Under the pieces are notes generated by a model. The model was not told the DNA's origin, ran no database searches, and saw nothing but the letters and a program-made list of their open reading frames with translations. A DNA stretch of 64,000 bases from Lachnospiraceae bacterium (lineage in GTDB: Bacteria; Bacillota; Clostridia; Lachnospirales; Lachnospiraceae), in the NCBI GenBank assembly GCA_029053015.1, contig JAIDHX010000037.1, positions 1-64,000 of the forward strand, in the 5' to 3' direction. Positions 46,527 through 54,296 of this stretch are shown in pieces (the first letter of the stretch is position 1; every line of letters begins with the position of its first letter). A program made the position numbers and the translations under genes.

Positions 46527-47144
46527 ATGGCAGATATGAGTTTGGATCATGTAACTCAGAATTATATGGATGTATTAAGGGAAATCGGTAACATCGGTGC
46601 AGGAAATGCCATGACGGCATTATCTCAGATGCTGCAGTGTAAGGTGGATATGCAGGTGCCGCAGGTCAGGCTTCTGGAGTTTCATGAGGTCGGCGCCATG
46701 ATGGGCGGCGAAGAGCAGTTGATGGTCGGCGTTTACCTTGCTGTAGAGGGAGACATCACGGGCAGCATCATGTTTCTGGTAAGAACTGACAGCGCAAAGC
46801 ATCTGATAAATAAGCTGATGATGGGATTGGCAAGCGAGGGCGATGAACTCAACGAGATGGAGATTTCCGCCATGAAGGAAATTTCCAATATCATCACGGG
46901 CGCTTACCTCAATTCACTGTCAACGCTGACAAATCTAAAGATATATCCCTCGCCGCCGGATCTGGCGCTTGATATGGCTGGAGCTATTTTAAGCGTGCCG
47001 GCTATAGAATTCGGTATTATGGGAGATAAAATACTTTTAATTCAGTCGCAGTTTTATGATGATGTGGAAATAGACGGTTATTTTATCTTGATTCCGGATT
47101 TGGAATCTTATGAGAAGATATTATCTGCACTGGGGATGGTGTAG
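46527..47144 (+). CDS. cheC: CheY-P phosphatase CheC
   Basis: This 205-residue protein dephosphorylates CheY-P and partners with CheD in adaptation. The two active-site patterns are both present: LREIGNIGAGNAMTALSQML and MKEISNIITGAYLNSLSTL, each with the key Glu and Asn. An upstream ATG at 46518 is only two bases from the GGAG sequence. I use the ATG at 46527 as the more likely start. The gene is followed by cheD, its functional partner. Confidence 0.94.
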   Translation: MADMSLDHVTQNYMDVLREIGNIGAGNAMTALSQMLQCKVDMQVPQVRLLEFHEVGAMMGGEEQLMVGVYLAVEGDITGSIMFLVRTDSAKHLINKLMMGLASEGDELNEMEISAMKEISNIITGAYLNSLSTLTNLKIYPSPPDLALDMAGAILSVPAIEFGIMGDKILLIQSQFYDDVEIDGYFILIPDLESYEKILSALGMV

Positions 47145-47182
47145 ATGTTGAACAAATAAGATTGAACCGAGGTAATTTACTT

Positions 47183-47671
47183 ATGAGCGAGATAATAAAG
47201 GTGGGAATGGCTGATTTGAAGGTCTGCAGCAGCCCGAACGGATTGACGACTTTGGGACTTGGCTCTTGTGTTGGAATTGCAATCAGGGATCCAATCACCA
47301 AAATCGGCGGGCTAGCACATATTATGTTGCCGGACAGTACGGCTATCCGGGGTGGGCAACTGAATATTCCTAAGTTCGCGGATACGGGAATTACAGAACT
47401 GGTACGGCAGATGGAAATGTTGGGTGCAAAAAGAAACCGGATGGTGGCAAAACTGGCAGGCGGAGCCATGATGTTTACTTTTCAGAACAAAACAGACTTG
47501 GTTCGCGTCGGTGACAGAAATGTAGAGGCTTCAAGACAGAAGCTGGCAGAATTGCAGATTCCGGTTTTGGTTGCAGATACCGGTGCAAACTATGGACGTA
47601 CCGTCATATTTTATCCGGAGACAGGAGATTATGTAATCAAGGCGGTTGGAAAACCGGAGAAAGTGATTTAG
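47183..47671 (+). CDS. cheD: Chemoreceptor glutamine deamidase CheD
   Basis: This 162-residue enzyme deamidates receptor glutamines and stimulates CheC. The catalytic Cys29 (LGSCVGIAI) and His46 (LAHIMLPDS) are present. The ATG at 47183 follows CGAGGTAATTTACTT. An in-frame TTG at 47162 would add seven non-conserved residues and is rejected. It completes the CheC-CheD adaptation pair typical of Bacillus and clostridia. Confidence 0.94.
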   Translation: MSEIIKVGMADLKVCSSPNGLTTLGLGSCVGIAIRDPITKIGGLAHIMLPDSTAIRGGQLNIPKFADTGITELVRQMEMLGAKRNRMVAKLAGGAMMFTFQNKTDLVRVGDRNVEASRQKLAELQIPVLVADTGANYGRTVIFYPETGDYVIKAVGKPEKVI

Positions 47672-47686
47672 GAGCAGACTGGAAAT

Positions 47687-47956
47687 ATGAACAGAAAAAA
47701 AATGCCATTGGTGTTGATGCTGACAGCCGGCGCGGTTACCTGCATTATTACATTTATAATGAAGTACCCTATTATCTGGAAGCTGGTGGCGCTGCTTTCG
47801 GTTCTCCTCATCTTTTATGGATTGGGGACCATACTGAAATGGGTCTTGGACACATTTGAAAAGCAGAATGAAAAGGCGGCTTTAGACGAGGGAGAAGTAA
47901 TCGCAAAGGAAACAGAGGAAGGTAAGGAAGAAAACTCCGACAAGGGAAACGAGTAG
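47687..47956 (+). CDS. Small membrane protein of unknown function in the flagellar operon
   Basis: I do not recognise this 89-residue protein. It has a basic start (MNRKKMP), two predicted membrane helices (about residues 7-24 and 29-52) and a charged, Glu-rich cytoplasmic tail. It sits between cheD and fliA, 15 bases after the former. Similar small membrane proteins of unknown role occur at this place in related operons. A motility role is suggested only by the operon. Confidence 0.7.
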   Translation: MNRKKMPLVLMLTAGAVTCIITFIMKYPIIWKLVALLSVLLIFYGLGTILKWVLDTFEKQNEKAALDEGEVIAKETEEGKEENSDKGNE

Positions 47957-47989
47957 ACTGCATGTGAAGAACGGAATTAGGAGGATGCC

Positions 47990-48760
47990 ATGGACGAAGC
48001 GGGAAGAAAGCGGCTTTGGGACGACTATGACAGAACAAGGGCGCCCGAAATCAGGGAAAAAATCATATTGGAATATGCGCCTTTGGTAAAGCTGGTGGCA
48101 GGGCGTCTGAGCATGTATCTCGGCTACAATGTGGAGTATGAGGATTTGGTGAGCTATGGCATTTTCGGACTGATAGACGCCATAGACAAATTCGACAACA
48201 TGAAGGAAGTAAAATTTGAGACCTATGCGAGCCTGCGTATACGGGGAGCCATACTGGACCAGATTCGTAAGATGGACTGGATTCCCAGGACAATCCGGCA
48301 GAAACAGAAAAAAATAGAAGCGGTCATGAAAGAGATCGAGCTTTTAAAAGGCAGGGAAGCAACGGATGAGGAGATTGCGGCTAAGCTTGGCATTACGGAG
48401 GATGAATATCTGGAATGGCAGTCCCAGATGAAAATCACAAACGTGGTCTCTTTAAACGAGTATATGGAACAGGGAAGCGAGGTGCCGTTTGAAGGCAACC
48501 GCCATAATACGGCACGATTTGAAGGACCGGAGGAAAGCATAGAGAAGGAAGAATTGAAGAAGGTGCTGGAGGAAACACTGGAGATTCTGACGGAAAAGGA
48601 GAAAAAGGTAATACTGCTTTACTATTATGAAGAATTGACACTCAAGGAAATCAGCAATATTCTTGAGGTCTCTGAGTCCCGCATTTCCCAGCTTCACACA
48701 CGGGCACTTCAGAAGATGAAAGACAAAATGGGAGTCTACATGGGGATTTTTAACAGATAA
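47990..48760 (+). CDS. fliA: RNA polymerase sigma factor for motility (FliA/SigD)
   Basis: This 256-residue sigma-70 family factor transcribes late flagellar genes such as flagellin. It has region 2 (YAPLVKLVAGRLSMYLGYNVEYEDLVSYGIFGLIDAI, TYASLRIRGAILDQIRKMDWIPRTIRQK), region 3, and region 4 with LTLKEISNILEVSESRISQLHTRAL. WIPRTIRQK is typical of FliA/WhiG. The start follows AGGAGGATGCC. The late genes (flagellin, flgM, flgK) are not in this window. Confidence 0.95.
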   Translation: MDEAGRKRLWDDYDRTRAPEIREKIILEYAPLVKLVAGRLSMYLGYNVEYEDLVSYGIFGLIDAIDKFDNMKEVKFETYASLRIRGAILDQIRKMDWIPRTIRQKQKKIEAVMKEIELLKGREATDEEIAAKLGITEDEYLEWQSQMKITNVVSLNEYMEQGSEVPFEGNRHNTARFEGPEESIEKEELKKVLEETLEILTEKEKKVILLYYYEELTLKEISNILEVSESRISQLHTRALQKMKDKMGVYMGIFNR

Positions 48761-48814
48761 AAGAGGGCTGATATGTGGCGTGGAGGCGATTGATAGATAG
48801 ATGAGGAGAAGTGC

Positions 48815-50401
48815 ATGGCGAACGGTTATTTCAGGCTGGTTAAAAATGGCTTAGGGTTTGGCTTACAAATAGTAGTACCCAAAGGCGGCGGCGAACAGGT
48901 TAAAATAGGAGAAGTTACGGATTATCTCGCACAGCAGGGGATAAGTTGTGATCTTCCGGTATTAAAGGATGCGCTGGGGCGGGATTGGAATTCGGTTATG
49001 CCCCTGGGCAGCGGAGAATGTCCTCCTGTCAATATGCGTTACAAGCTTTCGATAGAAGAGGAAAATATGAGAGCCGTTATCAGGCTCTATCCCCCGTCGG
49101 AAACAGGAAAAGTCCTGACTGCGCAGGATGTTTTGGGAGATTTGGCCGGCAAGCAGATTAAATTTGGCGTGAAGGCGGAAAATATAGAGGCGGCAATTGC
49201 AAATAACGTCTACTGCACGGATATTGTAGTGGCGGAGGGACAGGCGCCCCGTGAGGGAAAGGATGCGGTCATAGAGTATTATTTTAATGCAGATTCGAAG
49301 GCAAGACCGACATTGAAGGAAGATGGAAGCGTGGATTTCTTCCATCTGAATACCATAAGCCACTGCATAGCAGGTGATACGCTGGCACGTCTGATTCCTG
49401 CCGATTTGGGAGAAAACGGAACCAATATTATGGGGGTTGTCATAAAGCCCCGCACGGTAAAGAATCTTCTGTTAAAGTACGGTAAGAACGTGGAGCTTGC
49501 AGAGGATAAGCTTACTCTGAAGGCGCAGGTGAGCGGACACGTTATACTGGAAGACGATAGAGTTGTTGTATCCAATGTGCTGGAACTGGAAAGCGTGGAT
49601 ATGTCTACCGGCAATATCGAATATGACGGCAGTGTCACTGTGACCGGCAATGTGCTGGCGAATTTTTCTGTCAAGGCAAAAGGCAATATTGTCGTGAACG
49701 GTCTGGTGGAGAGCGCGTATCTGGAGGCCACCGGCGATATCATCATTGCCCGCGGCATGGCCGGCATGGGCAAGGGTGAACTGAAGGCGGGCGGCAATAT
49801 CGTGGCAAAGTATTTTGAGAGTGCGAAAGTAAGCGCAGACGGATACATTACGGCTGAGTCTATTATGCACAGCACGGTAATGGCGGGCAAAGAAATCACG
49901 GTAGATGGCAAACGCGGCTTTATTGCAGGCGGGCGTACCTGTGCAACCAATCTGATTAAGGCGAAAACCTTTGGCTCGACGATGGGGACATCGACGGTTT
50001 TGGAGGTGGGCGCGGATCCGGCGGTAAAGATACGTTATGCGGAACTGCAGAAGACGATTGGGGAACTGAACAAAATGATAGAAAGTTTAGACCCGATTAT
50101 TGCCACTTATATACAGAAACGGAAGCAGGGCGTGAAGCTTTCAATGGAACAGCTTCAATATCTGGCGTCTGTGGTCAAAACAAAAGAGCAGAAGCTTCCG
50201 GAGCTTAAGAAAGCGAAAAAGGAACTGGAAGCGCTGGCAGAGATTATCGACCAGCAGGCGCGTGCGCAGGTAGTGGTGCAGGAGAAGGCATATCCCGGCG
50301 TGAAGGTGGTAATTGGCGATGTGTCCATGGTAGTGCAGAAGGAACAGCAGTACTGCCGCTTTGTGAAGCAGCAGGGAGACGTCAGAGTGGTAGGTATGTA
50401 A
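48815..50401 (+). CDS. FapA family protein (DUF342)
   Basis: This 528-residue protein has the FapA/DUF342 layout: an N-terminal domain, a central right-handed beta-helix-like repeat of hydrophobic and glycine residues (about residues 170-400, for example VTVTGNVLANFSVKAKGNIVVNG), and a C-terminal coiled coil (about 405-485). Members are often linked to cell polarity or motility, and this family commonly follows the flagellar sigma factor gene in clostridia. The biochemical role is unknown. The start follows GAGGAGAAGTGC. Confidence 0.85.
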   Translation: MANGYFRLVKNGLGFGLQIVVPKGGGEQVKIGEVTDYLAQQGISCDLPVLKDALGRDWNSVMPLGSGECPPVNMRYKLSIEEENMRAVIRLYPPSETGKVLTAQDVLGDLAGKQIKFGVKAENIEAAIANNVYCTDIVVAEGQAPREGKDAVIEYYFNADSKARPTLKEDGSVDFFHLNTISHCIAGDTLARLIPADLGENGTNIMGVVIKPRTVKNLLLKYGKNVELAEDKLTLKAQVSGHVILEDDRVVVSNVLELESVDMSTGNIEYDGSVTVTGNVLANFSVKAKGNIVVNGLVESAYLEATGDIIIARGMAGMGKGELKAGGNIVAKYFESAKVSADGYITAESIMHSTVMAGKEITVDGKRGFIAGGRTCATNLIKAKTFGSTMGTSTVLEVGADPAVKIRYAELQKTIGELNKMIESLDPIIATYIQKRKQGVKLSMEQLQYLASVVKTKEQKLPELKKAKKELEALAEIIDQQARAQVVVQEKAYPGVKVVIGDVSMVVQKEQQYCRFVKQQGDVRVVGM

Positions 50402-50413
50402 AGGAGGTTCAGA

Positions 50414-50725
50414 ATGGCATTAGGTGCGATTGAGTTGGGAACGATAGCGAGGTCGCAGGACTACACGGCGCTGAAGCAGAACGAGGATAACAGGGGGATT
50501 ACGCAGCAGGGCAACCTGATGCAGGAAATGCATCGGGAAACTGACATCAAGACGAGACAGGTCGTGCAGAGCGATGATGCGGACTGGCAGCAAAAAAAGT
50601 TTGATTCAAAAGAAAAAGGGAGCAACAACTACGCGGGAGACGGCGGCAGAAACCGGAAGAAGAAGGCGGATGTGGACGGACGCGTGGTGTGCAAGGATAA
50701 GAAAAGTTTTGATATAAAGATTTAA
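50414..50725 (+). CDS. Small hydrophilic protein of unknown function
   Basis: I do not recognise this 103-residue protein. It is highly charged, with Gln/Asn-rich and Lys/Arg-rich stretches (NRKKKADVDGR), no membrane segment and probably little fixed structure. It lies 12 bases after fapA behind AAAGGAGGTTCAGA and 12 bases before the next gene, so it is a real member of the operon. Its C-terminal third (DGGRNRKKKADVDGRVVCKD) is the part most likely to bind a partner. Confidence 0.7.
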   Translation: MALGAIELGTIARSQDYTALKQNEDNRGITQQGNLMQEMHRETDIKTRQVVQSDDADWQQKKFDSKEKGSNNYAGDGGRNRKKKADVDGRVVCKDKKSFDIKI

Positions 50726-50737
50726 GGAGAAACACAA

Positions 50738-51382
50738 ATGGGCACAATGGAAATAATCCTGCTTATCGCAGGGGGCATCATTTTTGTACTTAGCTTTTTT
50801 ATTCCTACAGGCAAGGAAGCTGACGCCGGCACCAAGAAATTGGTAAAGGAAGAAGTAAAAAGTGTGGTAGCGCAGGAAATGGATGAAGTCAAGGAACGGA
50901 TAGAAGATATTGTGGACGAGACAGTTGACTATGCGGTAGAGAAGACGGAACGTTCTCTGGAGCGGGTTTCAAATGAAAAAATTATGGCAGTCAATGAATA
51001 TTCAGATACCGTTTTGGAAGACATCAATAAGAACCACCAAGAGGTTATGTTCTTATATGACATGCTCAATGATAAGCATGAAAATATAAAATCAACAGTC
51101 AGCAAAATAGAACAAACTGTCAAAGAGGCAGAAGCAGTGGGAGGACAGTTCTCTGTACAGGGAATGTCTGCTGAAGAAGGCAAAGAAGCGGATTTGGCGG
51201 AAGAAACACCGGAAGAGTCGCAAAAAGAGGATATCAGTTTTATAGATGGCAGCTCGGAGAAGGAAAATCAGAATGGGAGAATACTTGAATTGCACAATGC
51301 CGGTAAATCCAATGTCGAGATAGCAAAAGAATTAGGGCTTGGCGTTGGAGAAGTGAAGCTGGTAATTGATTTGTTCAAGTAA
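50738..51382 (+). CDS. Membrane-anchored coiled-coil protein, DUF6115-like (possible SwrB counterpart)
   Basis: This 214-residue protein has an N-terminal membrane helix (about residues 4-22), a long charged coiled coil (about 35-145), an acidic linker and a C-terminal helix-turn-helix-like segment (ILELHNAGKSNVEIAKELGLGVGEVKLVIDLF). In Bacillus subtilis swrB, a single-helix membrane protein that helps basal-body assembly, lies between sigD and rpsB. This gene occupies the same interval, and the topology is similar. Sequence homology to SwrB is not claimed. Confidence 0.75.
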   Translation: MGTMEIILLIAGGIIFVLSFFIPTGKEADAGTKKLVKEEVKSVVAQEMDEVKERIEDIVDETVDYAVEKTERSLERVSNEKIMAVNEYSDTVLEDINKNHQEVMFLYDMLNDKHENIKSTVSKIEQTVKEAEAVGGQFSVQGMSAEEGKEADLAEETPEESQKEDISFIDGSSEKENQNGRILELHNAGKSNVEIAKELGLGVGEVKLVIDLFK

Positions 51383-51409
51383 ATGTAATGTATTGATAGG
51401 GAGCAAAAT

Positions 51410-52078
51410 ATGATGAAACTGAAATATTATCTGCGCGGCCTTGGAATCGGAATACTGGTGACGGTTCTGCTTACGACTGTTGCAGCAGGAAAACGCGGAA
51501 CGATGACGGACGAAGAAATCAAGGCGAGGGCGCGCGAATTGGGGATGTCAGAGAGTATGGTGCTTGCAGATATGCAGGGAGGTTCTACGTCAGGCGAGGG
51601 CGATAAGACGCCGGAGGCAACTGTTGAGCCGGATAAGACGCCGGATGCAACGGCAACGCCGACGCCAACACCTACGCCTACGCCGACAGCAACGCCGGCG
51701 GAGACAGAAACACCGACACCAACGCCGACGGCAACACCCACACCCACACCAACGCCGACTCCGACACCTACGCCCACACCTACGCCGACACCAACCCCGA
51801 CGCCTACTCCTACTCCTACTCCAACCCCTACCCCGACTCCAACGCCTACAAAGACGCCGGAATCGGAGGATACCATTACCATCGTGATCAGTTCGGGACA
51901 GAGTTCAGGGGCAGTCAGCAAGACGCTTGCCGACGCAGGACTGGTGAAGGATGCAAAGGAATATGACAAATATCTCTGTGCAAACGGTTATGACAAGAAA
52001 ATCAGAGCCGGCAGTTATGAGATTCCGAAGGGAGCTTCCGACGAGGAAATTGCACTGATTATAACGAGAAGCAACTAA
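51410..52078 (+). CDS. Thr-Pro repeat protein with C-terminal MltG/YceG-like domain
   Basis: This 222-residue protein has an N-terminal membrane helix (about residues 12-28), a polar region with [15 protein letters not shown], about 70 residues of nearly pure Thr-Pro repeats (about 80-149) and a C-terminal domain of 70 residues ([50 protein letters not shown]). That last part resembles the LysM-like N-domain of the lytic transglycosylase MltG, without its catalytic domain. It probably sits outside the membrane with the repeat as a spacer through the wall. It is the last gene of the flagellar series. Confidence 0.8.
   Translation: MMKLKYYLRGLGIGILVTVLLTTVAAGKRGTMTDEEIKARARELGMSESMVLADMQGGSTSGEGDKTPEATVEPDKTPDATATPTPTPTPTPTATPAETETPTPTPTATPTPTPTPTPTPTPTPTPTPTPTPTPTPTPTPTPTPTPTKTPESEDTITIVISSGQSSGAVSKTLADAGLVKDAKEYDKYLCANGYDKKIRAGSYEIPKGASDEEIALIITRSN
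51651..51858 (+). repeat. In-frame tandem repeat coding for (Thr-Pro)n
   Basis: About 208 bases of ACN-CCN codons (variants of ACGCCGACACCT) encode a Thr-Pro repeat with a few Ala, Glu and Lys interruptions near its ends. Synonymous third positions vary, so it is not a recent exact duplication. Length change in steps of six would keep the frame. Confidence 0.9.
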
Positions 52079-52120
52079 ATGATAAACGCCGGATTGTGCG
52101 GAAATGTTGTGATGAATTTT

Positions 52121-52150
52121 AAGGGAAACCCTTGCACTTGGGTTTCCCTT
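52121..52150 (+). other. Perfect inverted repeat straddling the rpsB -35 element
   Basis: AAGGGAAACCC and GGGTTTCCCTT form a perfect 11-bp stem around TTGCACTT. It could end transcription of the flagellar operon, but no T-run follows on the + strand. The same bases hold the -35 element and spacer of the rpsB promoter, so an operator role is also possible. Confidence 0.6.
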
Positions 52151-52160
52151 ATGTTATACT
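52132..52160 (+). promoter_or_regulatory. Candidate promoter of rpsB-tsf
   Basis: TTGCAC and TATACT are separated by 17 bases, 144 bases before rpsB. The -35 lies in the loop of the inverted repeat at 52121-52150. Confidence 0.65.
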
Positions 52161-52303
52161 TTAAACGTTGTGACTATAAAACACGTATGCCTATTTACGG
52201 TTGGTGCCGCAAAAGTAAGGCGGATAGCTGTGGAGCCGTCTGTATTTTAACGCAGATACAGCGGAAAAGCATGCGGAAGTACAAACCAAATGGAGGTAAG
52301 AAT
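52161..52303 (+). other. rpsB mRNA leader with possible structure
   Basis: The leader of about 140 bases contains small stems such as CTGTAT/ATACAG and CCGC/GCGG. Long leaders before ribosomal protein genes often carry feedback sites. I see no match to a leader family that I could name. The frame stays open upstream of rpsB to 52079, but there is no ribosome binding site there. Confidence 0.3.
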
Positions 52304-53083
52304 ATGAGCGTTATTTCAATGAAGCAGTTGTTAGAAGCAGGTGTTCATTTCGGACATCAGACCAGAAGATGGAATCCTAAGATGGCTCCCTACATTTTCA
52401 CGGAGAGAAACGGAATCCACATTATCGATTTGCAGAAATCTGTAGGCAAGGTTGACGAGGCTTACAAGGCAATTTCTGAGATTGCTGCACAGGGCGGTAC
52501 CATTCTTTTTGTGGGAACCAAGAAGCAGGCACAGGATGCTGTTAAGACAGAGGCTGAGAGATGCGGCATGTACTATGTAAACGAGAGATGGCTGGGCGGT
52601 ATGCTGACCAACTTCAAGACGATTCAGTCCCGTGTTGAGAGACTGCGTGCGATTGAGACCATGTCCGAGGACGGTACTTTTGACGTGCTTCCCAAGAAGG
52701 AAGTAATTGCACTGCGCAAAGAGTGGGAGAAGCTTGAAAAGAACCTTGGCGGTATCAAGAATATGACCAGAATTCCGGATGCTATCTTTGTTGTAGACCC
52801 GAAGAAGGAGAGAATCTGCGTACAGGAAGCACATTCCTTAGGTATTACCCTTTTAGGCATCGGTGACACCAACTGTGACCCTGAAGAACTGGATTATATC
52901 ATCCCGGGCAATGATGATGCGATCAGAGCAGTGAAGCTGATTGTTTCCAAGATGGCAGACGCTGTTATCGAGGCAAATCAGGGTGAGGCAGTTTACACAG
53001 AAGAGGAAGTAGCTGCTGTTTCTGAGGAAGCAGATATTGAAGAGATTGCAGAAGCTGCCGAGGAAGCAGTAGAAGCTGAATAA
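52304..53083 (+). CDS. rpsB: 30S ribosomal protein S2
   Basis: This 259-residue protein is part of the small ribosomal subunit. It begins [27 protein letters not shown] and contains [27 protein letters not shown] and IVDP-type segments, all characteristic of S2. The C-terminal 30 residues are an acidic Glu/Ala-rich tail. The ATG at 52304 follows TGGAGGTAAGAAT. An open frame starting at 52079 is rejected. rpsB-tsf after the flagellar operon matches the Bacillus order. Confidence 0.98.
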   Translation: MSVISMKQLLEAGVHFGHQTRRWNPKMAPYIFTERNGIHIIDLQKSVGKVDEAYKAISEIAAQGGTILFVGTKKQAQDAVKTEAERCGMYYVNERWLGGMLTNFKTIQSRVERLRAIETMSEDGTFDVLPKKEVIALRKEWEKLEKNLGGIKNMTRIPDAIFVVDPKKERICVQEAHSLGITLLGIGDTNCDPEELDYIIPGNDDAIRAVKLIVSKMADAVIEANQGEAVYTEEEVAAVSEEADIEEIAEAAEEAVEAE

Positions 53084-53154
53084 AGTTCCGGCAGGTGTGC
53101 CGCAGGGCGGCATGTGGAAAGCGTATGATACGAGAAAGGATTTGGTGAATATAT

Positions 53155-54093
53155 ATGGCAGATATCACGGCAGCAATGGTAAAAGAACTGCGTGAGATGA
53201 CCGGCGCAGGCATGATGGATTGCAAGAAGGCTCTGAATGAGACGAACGGCAATATGGACGAGGCAGTTGAATACCTCAGAAAGAACGGACAGGCTAAGGC
53301 AGAGAAGAAGGCCGGAAGAATCGCAGCAGAAGGTCTTTGCATGGTTGTGAAAGAAGGAGATACCACAGCAGCAGTTGTAGAAGTAAACTCCGAGACGGAT
53401 TTCGTGGCAAAAAATGCAGACTTCCAGGCTTATGTGACAGCAGTTGCCAATCAGGCACTTGCTTCCAATGCAGCAGATATGGATGCATTTATGGCAGAAG
53501 CATGGAATGCTGATACAAGCAAGACCGTAAAGGAAGCTTTGGTAGAAAAGATTGCGATTATCGGCGAAAATCTGAACATCAGAAGATTTGAAAAGGTAGT
53601 AGCAGCAAACGGCTGTGTTGTTTCCTACGTACACGGCGGCGGACGTATCGGCGTTATTGTAGAGGCTGATACCGATGTGGTAAACGATGCAGTCAAGGAG
53701 GCCATGACAAACATTGCAATGCAGGTAGCTGCGCTGTCTCCGAAGTATGTTTCCACAGATGAGGTTTCCGAGGAATACAAGGAGCATGAGAAGGAAATTC
53801 TCATGGCGCAGATTGCAGCAGACCCCAAGATGGCAGGAAAGCCGGAAAAGGTTATCGAAGGCGCAGTGATGGGCCGTCTGAACAAAGAGCTGAAAGAAGT
53901 ATGTCTGCTTGAGCAGGTTTATGTAAAGGCAGAAGACGGCAAGCAGACCGTATCCCAGTACCTTGCACAGGTTGCAAAGGAAAACGGCGCAAAGCTTTCC
54001 GTAAAGCGTTTCGTTCGCTTCGAGACCGGCGAAGGTATCGAGAAGAAGGAAGAGAACTTCGCTGAAGAAGTGAAGAAGCAGATGGGACAGTAA
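53155..54093 (+). CDS. tsf: Translation elongation factor Ts
   Basis: This 312-residue factor exchanges GDP for GTP on EF-Tu. The N-terminal UBA-like domain (VKELREMTGAGMMDCKKALNETNGNMDEAVEYLRKNG) and the EVNSETDFVAKNADFQ core are diagnostic. It lies 71 bases after rpsB with a GAGAAAGGATTTGGTGAATATAT leader and is followed by a strong terminator. Confidence 0.98.
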   Translation: MADITAAMVKELREMTGAGMMDCKKALNETNGNMDEAVEYLRKNGQAKAEKKAGRIAAEGLCMVVKEGDTTAAVVEVNSETDFVAKNADFQAYVTAVANQALASNAADMDAFMAEAWNADTSKTVKEALVEKIAIIGENLNIRRFEKVVAANGCVVSYVHGGGRIGVIVEADTDVVNDAVKEAMTNIAMQVAALSPKYVSTDEVSEEYKEHEKEILMAQIAADPKMAGKPEKVIEGAVMGRLNKELKEVCLLEQVYVKAEDGKQTVSQYLAQVAKENGAKLSVKRFVRFETGEGIEKKEENFAEEVKKQMGQ

Positions 54094-54124
54094 TTCCGTT
54101 CTATAGAATTTTAAAGCAGAAAAG

Positions 54125-54158
54125 AAAGGGCTTCGGAGCAATCTGAGGCCCTTTTTAT
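54125..54158 (+). terminator. Intrinsic terminator after tsf
   Basis: AAAGGGCTTCGGA pairs with TCTGAGGCCCTTT (two G-T wobbles), and TTTATTTATTT follows. It separates the translation genes from the fatty-acid cluster. Confidence 0.88.
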
Positions 54159-54185
54159 TTATTTCATGTGGAATAGAAATAGCGG

Positions 54186-54214
54186 TTGACATTTTTTGTC
54201 AACTGCTATATACT
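54186..54214 (+). promoter_or_regulatory. Strong promoter of the fatty-acid synthesis operon
   Basis: A consensus TTGACA and TATACT are separated by 17 bases, 83 bases before fabK. The -35 lies in a palindrome, GTTGACA-N5-TGTCAAC (54185-54203). The operator array begins at the last base of the -10 element. Confidence 0.85.
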
Positions 54215-54274
54215 TTGATAAGCAAATAGTTTGATATTCAAAGTATTTGATAGTCAAACTATTTGAACATCAAA
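54214..54274 (+). promoter_or_regulatory. Four tandem FabT-like operators with 16-bp spacing
   Basis: Four 13-bp units of the form TTTGA-N3-TCAAA start at 54214, 54230, 54246 and 54262, exactly 16 bases apart. The last three are perfect palindromic arms (TTTGATATTCAAA, TTTGATAGTCAAA, TTTGAACATCAAA). The first, TTTGATAAGCAAA, has one mismatch and touches the -10 element. The core matches the binding site known for the MarR-family regulator FabT of streptococci. A FabT-like gene closes this operon (61498). Repressor binding here should block transcription start and elongation. Confidence 0.82.
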
Positions 54275-54296
54275 AGAAATAGAATGAGGGAAAAAT

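Noticed and set aside
51651..51858. CRISPR-like or phase-variable repeat
   Set aside because: Units are six bases, coding and in frame, without spacers. Unit gain or loss would not shift the frame, so on-off phase variation is not expected.
51427..51969. Minus-strand frame of 180 residues rich in Val-Gly repeats
   Set aside because: It is the antisense reading of the Thr-Pro repeat gene. It has no ribosome binding site, and such frames arise automatically from ACN-CCN repeats.
52079..53083. rpsB read from 52079 with 75 extra residues
   Set aside because: No ribosome binding site precedes it, the promoter and inverted repeat lie inside the extension, and S2 begins at the ATG at 52304 behind GGAGG.
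52993..54192. Long minus-strand frame of 399 residues across tsf
   Set aside because: It is the shadow of the well-supported tsf gene. The product is Cys/Leu-rich low-quality sequence without known motifs.
54185..54203. GTTGACA-N5-TGTCAAC as a fifth FabT-type operator
   Set aside because: The spacing of the arms is five instead of three and it is out of the 16-bp register. It may matter for another regulator, but it is not counted in the array.
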